DNA of 47,725 nucleotides from Gammaproteobacteria bacterium (GTDB lineage Bacteria; Pseudomonadota; Gammaproteobacteria; Steroidobacterales; Steroidobacteraceae), in the NCBI GenBank assembly GCA_025357835.1, contig JANYLM010000027.1:1-47725 (forward strand), given 5' to 3'. Made by a program: the position numbers and the translations under genes. Under the pieces are notes generated by a model, which searched no databases, was not told the DNA's origin, and saw only the letters and a program-made list of their open reading frames with translations. This document shows, piece after piece, positions 41,301-47,725 of this stretch; the stretch's first letter is position 1; every line of letters begins with the position of its first letter.

Positions 41301-43748
41301 TCAACACTTGATCCGCTCGTTGTTCGGGTCGTACAGGGGGCGCAACGAGGCGCCGGCCGGGTGACGGATCCCGGCGACTTCGATCTCGTAGTCATCGGGC
41401 TCAACTTTGGCCACCGCGCCGCCATTCGGAGCGGTCACATATCCGAGGCCCACCGCCGCCCCCAATGAATGTGCGTACATTCCGGAGCGAATGAAACCGA
41501 CGATGTAGTCACCCTGCCAAATCGGCTCGTTGTGGTACAACAGAGGCTCGGGCGATTTGAGCTTGAATTGCACCAGTCGCTTCAGCAAGCCGGATTGTTT
41601 CTGCCTCAGCAGCGCCTCGCGCCCGATGAAACCGCCCGGCTTGTCGAATTTGACCGCGAAGCCAAGACCGGCTTCCAAGGGCGTGTCTTCGTCTGTGAGG
41701 TCGTGACCCCAATGCCGATACCCCTTTTCCATGCGCAGCGAGTTCAAGGCGTGATAGCCCGCATGAACGAGTCCGTAGCCCTCAGCCGCGCCCACCAATT
41801 CATCGTACACGCCTTGCAAGAATTCGGTGGGCACGTAGAGTTCCCAACCCAGTTCCCCGACATAGGTAATGCGCGAGGCGCGCACCAAAGCAAAGCCCAG
41901 CTCGATCATCTGACTAGTGGAAAATGGAAAGGCCGCATTCGACAGGTCGTTGGGTGTGAGCGATTGCAAAAAATCGCGCGCACGCGGCCCCATCACCGAC
42001 AAGACGCCCATCCCTGAGGTTACATTGGTCAACGCGCAGTTCGCGCCAGGCTCGATGTGCCTGTGCAGCCAGTTGAAGTCCTTGCTCTCGGTTTCGGCGC
42101 CGCTCACGATCAAGTACGCCGTCTCGCTCAAGCGAGTCACGGTCAGATCCGCTTCAATGCCGCCACGGTCGTTCAGCCACTGGGTATAGACCATTCTTCC
42201 CGGCGCAACCGCGACATCGTTGGCGCAGACTCGATTCAGAACGCGCGCTGCGTCCAAGCCTTCGAGTCGAAATTTCGCGAAGGAGGATTGGTCGAAAAGA
42301 CCTACCCCTGAGCGCACCGCGCGGTGCTCGTTCGCGCTGTGCTCGAACCAGTTCTGCCGGCCGTAGCTGTATTCGTACTTAGGCGGGGTGCCTGAGGGGG
42401 CATACCAGTTGGCGCGTTCCCAACCGAAGGCTTCGCCGAAACACGCACCCGCCGCGGCCAGGCGGTCGTGCAGCGCCGATTTGCGAACACCGCGCGCCGT
42501 TTCGTACTGGCGAAACGGCCAATGCGTCGCGTACAACAATCCTAAACTTTCGGAAACTCGTGCCCGCAGGTATTTGCGATTGATCTGGAAGGGCATATTG
42601 CGCCGTACGTCGACTTCCCACAGATCCACCGGCGGATGCCCGTCGCGGATCCATTCGGATACCACCTTGCCGATGCCGCCGGCCGACTGCAGGCCGATGG
42701 AATTGAGGCCGGCTGCCACGAAGCAGTTCTGAAGTTCGGTGGACTCGCCCAAGTGGTAGCGCACATCGGGCGTAAAGCTCTCCGGGCCGCAGAAGAATTT
42801 TTGAATGCCGGCCTTCTCCAGCGCCGGGATGCGGCGCATGGCATCGAGCAGCACCGGTTCGAAGTGGCTGAAATCGCCGGCGATCTCGCCGAAGGCGAAA
42901 TCATCGGGAATGCCGTCGGCTCCCCAGGGACGAGCGTGCGGCTCGAAGGCGCCGACCAGCAATTTGCCGGCGTCGTATTTGAAATAGCTGCAATGGTCGT
43001 AGTCGCGCAGCACCGGCATATCGGGCTTCAGGCCGGGTACGTCCTGGAACAATACATAGTAGTGCTCGCAGGCGTGCAGAGGCACGGTAACGCCGATGCT
43101 CGCGGCTAGATCGCGGGTCCACATGCCTGCGCACAGCACGACGTTGTCGGCATCGATGCGTCCGCGGTCCGTTTGCACGCCGCTCACGCGCTGTCCGTCA
43201 TGGAGGATGGCGGTGACTTTGAGGTCCTGGAAGATCTGGGCGCCGCGAGTGCGGGCGCCTTTGGCCAGCGCCTGAGTGATGTCGACGGCATTGGCATAGC
43301 CATCGCTCGGTATGTGAATGCCGCCGATGACATCCTCGAGATTGGCGAGGGGGTACAAGGAGCCAATCTCCTGCGGCCCCACGACGTTGACGGTCAGGCC
43401 GAAGACCTTGGCCATGGAGGCGTTGCGCTTCAGCTCCTCCATGCGGCCGGGGGTGGTCGCCAAAGACAAGGATCCGCATTGCCGATAGCCGGTGGCCTGG
43501 CCGGTCTCCGCTTCAAGCCCCCGGTACAACTCGCCGGTGTAGCGGGCGAGCTGCGTCATATTGATGCTCTGGCGAAGCTGGCCGACGAGACCGGCCGCGT
43601 GCCAGGTCGTGCCGCTGGTCAGTTGTTTGCGCTCGAGCAGAACTATGTCGTTCCAGCCCATTTTGGTGAGGTGATAGGCGACGGAACAGCCGATGACGCC
43701 GCCGCCCACGATGACCACTCTTGCGCGCGCCGGTGGATCGATTGCCAT
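41301..43748 (-). CDS. FAD/tetrahydrofolate-dependent dimethylglycine/sarcosine-type dehydrogenase (module B, second gene)
   Basis: This 815-residue member of the DMGDH/sarcosine dehydrogenase family has RVVIVGGGVIGCSVAYHL, with the flavin-linking His50 in SGTTWHAAG. The GcvT-type folate domain (SSFAKFRLEGLDAARVLNRV onward) and C-terminal domain (YIVGFIRSGMYAHSLGAAVGLGYV) follow. The reaction expected is N-demethylation with transfer of the carbon to THF. AGGGGA nine bases before the ATG and a five-base gap to the preceding homologue show coupled expression. It differs from its neighbour throughout, so the pair is not a recent duplication. Separate steps (dimethylglycine to sarcosine, sarcosine to glycine) are one reading. 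Confidence 0.92.
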   Translation of the reverse strand: MAIDPPARARVVIVGGGVIGCSVAYHLTKMGWNDIVLLERKQLTSGTTWHAAGLVGQLRQSINMTQLARYTGELYRGLEAETGQATGYRQCGSLSLATTPGRMEELKRNASMAKVFGLTVNVVGPQEIGSLYPLANLEDVIGGIHIPSDGYANAVDITQALAKGARTRGAQIFQDLKVTAILHDGQRVSGVQTDRGRIDADNVVLCAGMWTRDLAASIGVTVPLHACEHYYVLFQDVPGLKPDMPVLRDYDHCSYFKYDAGKLLVGAFEPHARPWGADGIPDDFAFGEIAGDFSHFEPVLLDAMRRIPALEKAGIQKFFCGPESFTPDVRYHLGESTELQNCFVAAGLNSIGLQSAGGIGKVVSEWIRDGHPPVDLWEVDVRRNMPFQINRKYLRARVSESLGLLYATHWPFRQYETARGVRKSALHDRLAAAGACFGEAFGWERANWYAPSGTPPKYEYSYGRQNWFEHSANEHRAVRSGVGLFDQSSFAKFRLEGLDAARVLNRVCANDVAVAPGRMVYTQWLNDRGGIEADLTVTRLSETAYLIVSGAETESKDFNWLHRHIEPGANCALTNVTSGMGVLSVMGPRARDFLQSLTPNDLSNAAFPFSTSQMIELGFALVRASRITYVGELGWELYVPTEFLQGVYDELVGAAEGYGLVHAGYHALNSLRMEKGYRHWGHDLTDEDTPLEAGLGFAVKFDKPGGFIGREALLRQKQSGLLKRLVQFKLKSPEPLLYHNEPIWQGDYIVGFIRSGMYAHSLGAAVGLGYVTAPNGGAVAKVEPDDYEIEVAGIRHPAGASLRPLYDPNNERIKC

Positions 43749-43753
43749 GCTAT

Positions 43754-46171
43754 CTATCCCCTCATCCGCGAATTGTCCGGATCAAAGGCCGGCCCGGCCA
43801 GTACCGTCGCGGCACGTCGTTCGCTTTGAATGAGCACGTCGAAGCGGCTTCCCGGCGCCGAGAATTCAGGTGCAACACAGGCGAACGCCAGACTCTTCTT
43901 GACTCGGTGACCATAGGCGCCGGAGGTGGTGACGCCGATGCAGCGATCCTCAACGAGTACGGGCTCGCCGCCGCGTGCGTCCGTGTCGGTGGCTGCGATC
44001 TCGGCGTAAACGATCTTGAAAGGGCGCGCCGCCTGCTCGAGCGTTGCGGCCTTGCCGACAAACCCTGCTTTTTTGAAATTGATGAAGCGACTCATATCCG
44101 CTTCCAGCATGTTCAATTCGTTGGTCAGTTCCGTGGACCAAGCCTTGTAGCCTTTTTCGATGCGCATGGTGTTGACCGCATACAAGCCGTAGTTCGCGAT
44201 TCCGAACTTGCCGCCGACCTGCCAAATAGCATCGTATAGGGCCGGCAGGGATGCGACGGGCGCATGCAGCTCCCAACCGAGCTCGCCGATGTAGCTCACG
44301 CGCAGCGCGCGCAACATCTGGCCGGCGATGGGGATGTCACGGGCGCGCAGCCAAGGGAATGCGTCGTTGCCGAGGTCCGCATCAGTCAATAGGCTCAGGA
44401 GCTCGCGCGAGCGCGGTCCGCTCAGCACGAGCACGCCGCGAGCTTCGGTGACATTCTCGATCCGGACGGACTCTCCGGGCAATAGACTTTGCGCCAGCAG
44501 ATCCTGATCGCGCAGTTCAGCGGCCGCGGCGGACACGGCGTAGAACTCATCGTCTGCCAACCGCGTGATGGTCATTTCGCCTTGAATACGCCCACCCGTC
44601 GATAAGAGGTGTACGAGCGCAATGCCGCCCACCTTGCGAGGCACTTGGTTGGCGCAGACGCGATTCAGGAATGCCTCGGCTCCCGGTCCGCTGATGTCGT
44701 ACTTCGCGAACCCGCTCAGGTCGAGCACGCCGACGCGTTCATGCACGGCCGCAACCTCATCCCCCACCACATCGAATAAATTGTTTCGCGAATATCGGTA
44801 GTCCTCGGCACGACCGTCGAGCGAAAACCATTTTGGGCGCTCCCAGCCGAAGGTTTCGGTATGCACGCAGCCTTGTTGCTGCAGCCTGTCGTGCAGCAAG
44901 CTCGTCTTTCGCGGGCGGCCCGCCATTTCTTCTTCGCCGGGCCGGCGCGTCGTAAACGTCAAGCGATAATCCAGAAACACTTTGTCGCGCACATAGGCCG
45001 AATCGGCAAAGGCGCCGAACCGGCGCGGGTCGAATTCGCCCATGTTGATTTCGGCGTCGCCGTACAGCATCCACTGCGCTAGGTACTTGCCGCAGCCGCC
45101 ACCTTGCGCGATGCCGAAGGAGGTTCCGCAGCACATCCAAAAGTTTCGCAATCCCGCGGCCGGCCCGAGCAGTGGCGCGCCGTCGGGAGTGTGCGGAATC
45201 GCTCCATTGATGACGCGCCGAATTCCCACTTCGCCGAAAATGGGCATGCGCTCGATGGCTCGCTCCAGCCAGGGGGCGATGCGATCCAAATCGTCCGCGA
45301 ACAACTCGTTCGATGCTTCCCATTCGGGAAAACCTCGCGGCGCCCAGGCTTCTTGCAGGCCGGTGCTCTCGTACACCCCAATCAATCCGGATTTTTGCTC
45401 CTGACGGAAATAGCCGGAGGTGTAGGAGTCGCGCATCACCGGAATCTCTGCGCTGCGTTCCATGAAGGCTGGAATGGGATGAGTCACCACATAGTGGTGC
45501 TGCATGTTGGTGATCGGTGCATCGGCGCCAACCATGGCGGCAACCTGGCGCGCATAGCAGCCGGCCGCATTGACCACCATTTCGGCAATGATGCTGCCTT
45601 TCTCAGTGACCACTTCCCATTCGCCGCTGGCACGACGGCGGATGTCTAGGACACGGTTGTGGCGCACGACGGTAGCCCCCAGGCCGCGTGCGGCCTTGGC
45701 CAGCGCATTGCACAAACCCGACGGATCGCCATGCCCGTCATCCTGGGTCCAGCCTGCAGCGATCACATTGTCCGTCGTGATGAATGGGTTCAAACGCTTG
45801 ATTTCGTCGAGCCCGACTATGTCCATGCGAAAGCCGATGCTTTTCGAATACCCGTACACGTACTTGAGCCACGCAAGCTCATGCTCGTTGTTCGCGAGTC
45901 GCAGCCCCCCGCAGGGGTGCCAGCTCACATACTGCCCGGTGAGTGCCTCGAGTTTAGGATATAAATCATTGCTATATGCATGAATTTTAGAGAGATTATA
46001 GCTTCCCGTAATACTCGGACATTGACCCGCAGCGTGCCAGGTGGACCCCGAGGTAAGCTCATTTTTTTCAACCAACACCGTGTCGGTACAACCCTCAAGG
46101 CCCAAATGGTAGAGCAGGCTGGCGCCCATCATGCCGCCACCGACTACGACTATGCGCGCATGTGTTTTCAT
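43754..46171 (-). CDS. FAD/tetrahydrofolate-dependent dimethylglycine/sarcosine-type dehydrogenase (module B, first gene)
   Basis: This 805-residue homologue has RIVVVGGGMMGASLLYHL and the flavin-linking His46 in SGSTWHAAG. The folate-binding GcvT-like half starts near LSGFAKYDISGPGAEAFLNRV, with a C-terminal domain containing IGVTTSGAYGHRVKKSLAFACV. ATG 46171 is preferred to the frame start at 46210 because AAAGG lies six bases before it and it opens directly on the FAD domain. It heads module B: DMGDH-type, DMGDH-type, Rieske, HtrA-like, interrupted ORF, EamA. It is divergent from a LysR gene that probably controls it. Confidence 0.92.
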   Translation of the reverse strand: MKTHARIVVVGGGMMGASLLYHLGLEGCTDTVLVEKNELTSGSTWHAAGQCPSITGSYNLSKIHAYSNDLYPKLEALTGQYVSWHPCGGLRLANNEHELAWLKYVYGYSKSIGFRMDIVGLDEIKRLNPFITTDNVIAAGWTQDDGHGDPSGLCNALAKAARGLGATVVRHNRVLDIRRRASGEWEVVTEKGSIIAEMVVNAAGCYARQVAAMVGADAPITNMQHHYVVTHPIPAFMERSAEIPVMRDSYTSGYFRQEQKSGLIGVYESTGLQEAWAPRGFPEWEASNELFADDLDRIAPWLERAIERMPIFGEVGIRRVINGAIPHTPDGAPLLGPAAGLRNFWMCCGTSFGIAQGGGCGKYLAQWMLYGDAEINMGEFDPRRFGAFADSAYVRDKVFLDYRLTFTTRRPGEEEMAGRPRKTSLLHDRLQQQGCVHTETFGWERPKWFSLDGRAEDYRYSRNNLFDVVGDEVAAVHERVGVLDLSGFAKYDISGPGAEAFLNRVCANQVPRKVGGIALVHLLSTGGRIQGEMTITRLADDEFYAVSAAAAELRDQDLLAQSLLPGESVRIENVTEARGVLVLSGPRSRELLSLLTDADLGNDAFPWLRARDIPIAGQMLRALRVSYIGELGWELHAPVASLPALYDAIWQVGGKFGIANYGLYAVNTMRIEKGYKAWSTELTNELNMLEADMSRFINFKKAGFVGKAATLEQAARPFKIVYAEIAATDTDARGGEPVLVEDRCIGVTTSGAYGHRVKKSLAFACVAPEFSAPGSRFDVLIQSERRAATVLAGPAFDPDNSRMRG

Positions 46172-46273
46172 TTGGACCTTTGAGTGAGGCGAGCAGGCTA
46201 ATACCCACAATAAATTGATCGATAGGGGGTCTGCAATCCAATATTTTGGTACCTTTGGCTATAATATTTTAGT
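46172..46273. promoter_or_regulatory. Divergent promoter region between module B and its LysR gene
   Basis: This AT-rich 102-base gap contains TATAAT at 46260-46265, only eight bases before the GTG of the LysR gene. Two copies of an 11-base AATATTTT(G/A)GT element lie at 46240-46250 and 46263-46273. CCAATATTTTGG within it is partly palindromic. Autoregulated LysR operators commonly sit in such gaps. The minus-strand promoter for the operon could not be fixed by eye. Confidence 0.5.
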
Positions 46274-47194
46274 GTGAGGCCCCAGTTGAACCAAATCCGC
46301 CCAGTGGTGGGCCTGCCAACCCTGACGTGGCTGCGGGCATTCGAGGCCGCCGCCAGAACTTCCAGCTTCACCGCCGCAGCCGCGGAACTTAACCTAACCT
46401 CGGGAGCCATCAGCTACCAAATCCGCGCCTTGGAGGCGCATCTGGGTTTTGCGTTGTTCGAGCGGCTGCCGCGCGGCGTCAAGCTCAGCCCGATGGGAGT
46501 CGCCTATTTGCCGCCGGTGCGCAAGGCCTTCGAAGAACTCGCCGATTCAACGGTCGGACTTTTTGGGAGATCCGAGCGGGTGGAAATCACCGTTCACGCA
46601 CCCGTATCGCTGGCCGCATTATGGCTGACACCTAAACTGCCGGAGTTCGGTGTTGCGAATCCCTCGATCGATGTGCGGCTCTCATCGGTGATTTGGGACA
46701 ACGCCGTCCTCGACGAGGCCACCGATTTGGAAATTCGCTACGGTGCCGGGCATTGGCATGGGTACCGATCCGAGCACTTGCTGAACCAGAACATCCTTGC
46801 CGTATGCAATCCCGCTCTATTAAAGACAATGCAGGCACACGGCGACTTAGCGACCTTTTTGCAGCGGCACCAGATTCACATCATGGGTTATGAGAATCAT
46901 TGGCTGAAGGTTCGACAAGTGCTGAAACTTGCGGATGCCCCGAGGAGCGGGGGCCCTACCGTGGACACGACGATCGCCGCATTGGAACTCGCTGCAACCG
47001 GCGCCGGCGTCGCGCTGGCTCACGGTATTTTTTTGGGCGCCTACTTCGCCACCGGGAGATTGGTGAGCGCGCTGCCCGAGGAATTTCTCGATGAGAATTC
47101 TTATTTTGTCATCACTCCGGAGCGCCCCCAGAGAATACGCCGCGAAGTACAGCTGTTTCGCGATTGGCTGATCGGCATTGCCTCCCTGCCGTAG
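46274..47194 (+). CDS. LysR-type transcriptional regulator (GcvA-like)
   Basis: This regulator of about 306 residues has the GcvA-type N terminus LPTLTWLRAFEAAARTSSFTAA and the recognition helix region TSGAISYQIRALEAHLGFALFERL. A LysR effector domain follows. The frame starts with GTG 46274, eight bases after a TATAAT box, which would make the message nearly leaderless. GTG 46304 and 46307 are alternatives closer to the conserved domain. No ribosome binding site is seen before any of them. It is divergent from the module B operon, the classical position for its regulator, with a methylated amine as possible co-inducer. Confidence 0.9.
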   Translation: MRPQLNQIRPVVGLPTLTWLRAFEAAARTSSFTAAAAELNLTSGAISYQIRALEAHLGFALFERLPRGVKLSPMGVAYLPPVRKAFEELADSTVGLFGRSERVEITVHAPVSLAALWLTPKLPEFGVANPSIDVRLSSVIWDNAVLDEATDLEIRYGAGHWHGYRSEHLLNQNILAVCNPALLKTMQAHGDLATFLQRHQIHIMGYENHWLKVRQVLKLADAPRSGGPTVDTTIAALELAATGAGVALAHGIFLGAYFATGRLVSALPEEFLDENSYFVITPERPQRIRREVQLFRDWLIGIASLP

Positions 47195-47238
47195 ATGCTA
47201 GTGAGAATCGTTCGCGTACGAGGAGGTTAATATTATTT

Positions 47239-47253
47239 ATGAGCAATGCTCAT
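47239..47253. promoter_or_regulatory. 15-bp inverted repeat upstream of the HiPIP gene
   Basis: ATGAGCA and TGCTCAT flank a single A at 47239-47253, about 50 bases before the HiPIP start. It may be an operator. An AGGAGG at 47221-47226 precedes a ten-codon frame starting inside it (MSNAHGKAGK), which could be a leader peptide, but evidence is thin. Confidence 0.4.
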
Positions 47254-47301
47254 GGAAAAGCAGGAAAATGATGCGAGTCGTTCACCCATAGGATCATCAC
47301 G

Positions 47302-47640
47302 ATGCAACGCAAGATTTCACGACGAGCACTTGTCAAAGGCGGACTGATCGCCGGCGCCCTCATCCCAACCATGGGTCTCATGGCTGGCTCGGCCGCCGCC
47401 GCAGGTCTTGCTCCCCTGGACCCCAAGGATCCCACCGCGGCGGCCTTGGGATTTGTCGCCGACGGTAAGAATGTCGATGCCGCCGCGAATCCAACGTTCA
47501 AACCGACGCAGAAATGCAGCACCTGTGCCCAGTACCAAGGCAAGGCCGGGGATGCGAGCGCAGGCTGCAATATTTTCGCAGGCAAGAGCGTTCCCGCCGG
47601 TGGCTGGTGCAAGGTCTGGGCGCAGAAGCCCGCCGCGTAA
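47302..47640 (+). CDS. High-potential iron-sulfur protein (HiPIP), Tat-exported
   Basis: This 112-residue protein has a Tat signal (RKISRRALVKGG, then a hydrophobic stretch to about residue 34). The mature part has four Cys in HiPIP order: KCSTC, then AGCNIFAGK, then GGWCKVW, binding one [4Fe-4S] cluster. HiPIPs are periplasmic one-electron carriers, for example between the bc1 complex and terminal oxidases. AGGAT nine bases before the ATG supports the start. It is monocistronic after the LysR gene. A link to the oxygenases is not shown, since they are cytosolic. Confidence 0.93.
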   Translation: MQRKISRRALVKGGLIAGALIPTMGLMAGSAAAAGLAPLDPKDPTAAALGFVADGKNVDAAANPTFKPTQKCSTCAQYQGKAGDASAGCNIFAGKSVPAGGWCKVWAQKPAA

Positions 47641-47664
47641 GACCCGCGATTCAATATTGCCTTG

Positions 47665-47683
47665 GGGCGCGTGCGGCGCGCCC
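47665..47683. terminator. GC-rich hairpin after the HiPIP gene
   Basis: GGGCGCG (47665-47671) pairs with CGCGCCC (47677-47683) over a five-base loop, 25 bases after the HiPIP stop. There is no T tract, so it may be a weak terminator or an mRNA-stabilising hairpin. Confidence 0.4.
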
Positions 47684-47725
47684 TGGGGTGTAGCGGCGCC
47701 GACGCGTTCGTGGTTCTGCGGCCAG

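Overview
The window reads as a chromosomal segment of a free-living, aerobic, Gram-negative proteobacterium. Evidence for this is the TonB-dependent receptor, two lipoproteins, a TorF-type porin, a Tat-exported HiPIP and ECF sigma/anti-sigma regulation. GC is high (roughly 60% by eye). The TPR-sulfotransferase beside a large TonB receptor, the spinster-type MFS and the overall gene repertoire recall Steroidobacteraceae/Nevskiales-like Gammaproteobacteria, but a sphingomonad-like alphaproteobacterium cannot be excluded. I see no RNA genes, insertion sequences, phage genes or CRISPR arrays.

Layout. 1-1.7 kb: the 3' part of a hybrid histidine kinase. 1.9-2.8 kb: two small membrane proteins (DUF883/ElaB-like and DoxX). 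3.4-6.0 kb: folD and a choline-sulfatase. 6.4-16.1 kb, all on the minus strand: a TonB receptor followed, after an intrinsic terminator, by a TPR sulfotransferase, an exported histidine-ammonia-lyase-fold protein that lacks the MIO triad, a PhnD-like binding protein, a membrane di-iron desaturase-like enzyme and an MHS-type transporter. 16.3-22.5 kb: a GMC oxidoreductase / enolase-superfamily / hydroxyisobutyrate-dehydrogenase-like operon, divergent from an MFS transporter and a LysR regulator. 22.5-27.4 kb: module A, with a dimethylglycine/sarcosine-type dehydrogenase, a quaternary-amine-type Rieske oxygenase and a PotF-like lipoprotein. 27.6-31.2 kb: a 30-residue membrane peptide, an integral membrane protein, an APC permease and a thiolase. 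31.3-34.1 kb: a pirin and a pair of CXXCH-bearing envelope proteins. 34.3-37.8 kb: a TorF porin, then an ECF sigma, a zinc anti-sigma and an S8 protease overlapping end to end. 37.7-46.2 kb: module B, a minus-strand operon of two more dimethylglycine/sarcosine-type dehydrogenases, a second Rieske oxygenase, a degenerate HtrA-like protein, an ORF interrupted by an in-frame TAG, and an EamA transporter, divergent from a second LysR gene. It ends with a HiPIP gene.

How the genes may work together. The unifying theme is breakdown of methylated (quaternary) ammonium compounds. A sulfatase can free choline from its sulfate ester. Rieske oxygenases whose bridging residue is Glu remove a methyl group from trimethylammonium substrates. 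Three FAD/THF dehydrogenases take further N-methyls to methylene-THF, and FolD carries the one-carbon unit onward. No Rieske reductase gene is present.

The strongest new signals are these. (1) An identical promoter architecture sits in front of the choline-sulfatase, the TonB receptor and the GMC oxidoreductase: two 13-bp T-N11-A half-sites exactly 21 bp apart, then exactly 22 bases, then TAAGCT. This ties dispersed genes into one regulon and implies a leaderless GTG start for the GMC gene. (2) An exported HAL-fold lyase without MIO sits inside this regulon's neighbourhood and is a candidate trimethylammonium lyase. (3) A 116-codon ORF with an internal amber codon and a triad-less HtrA-like protein lie inside module B.
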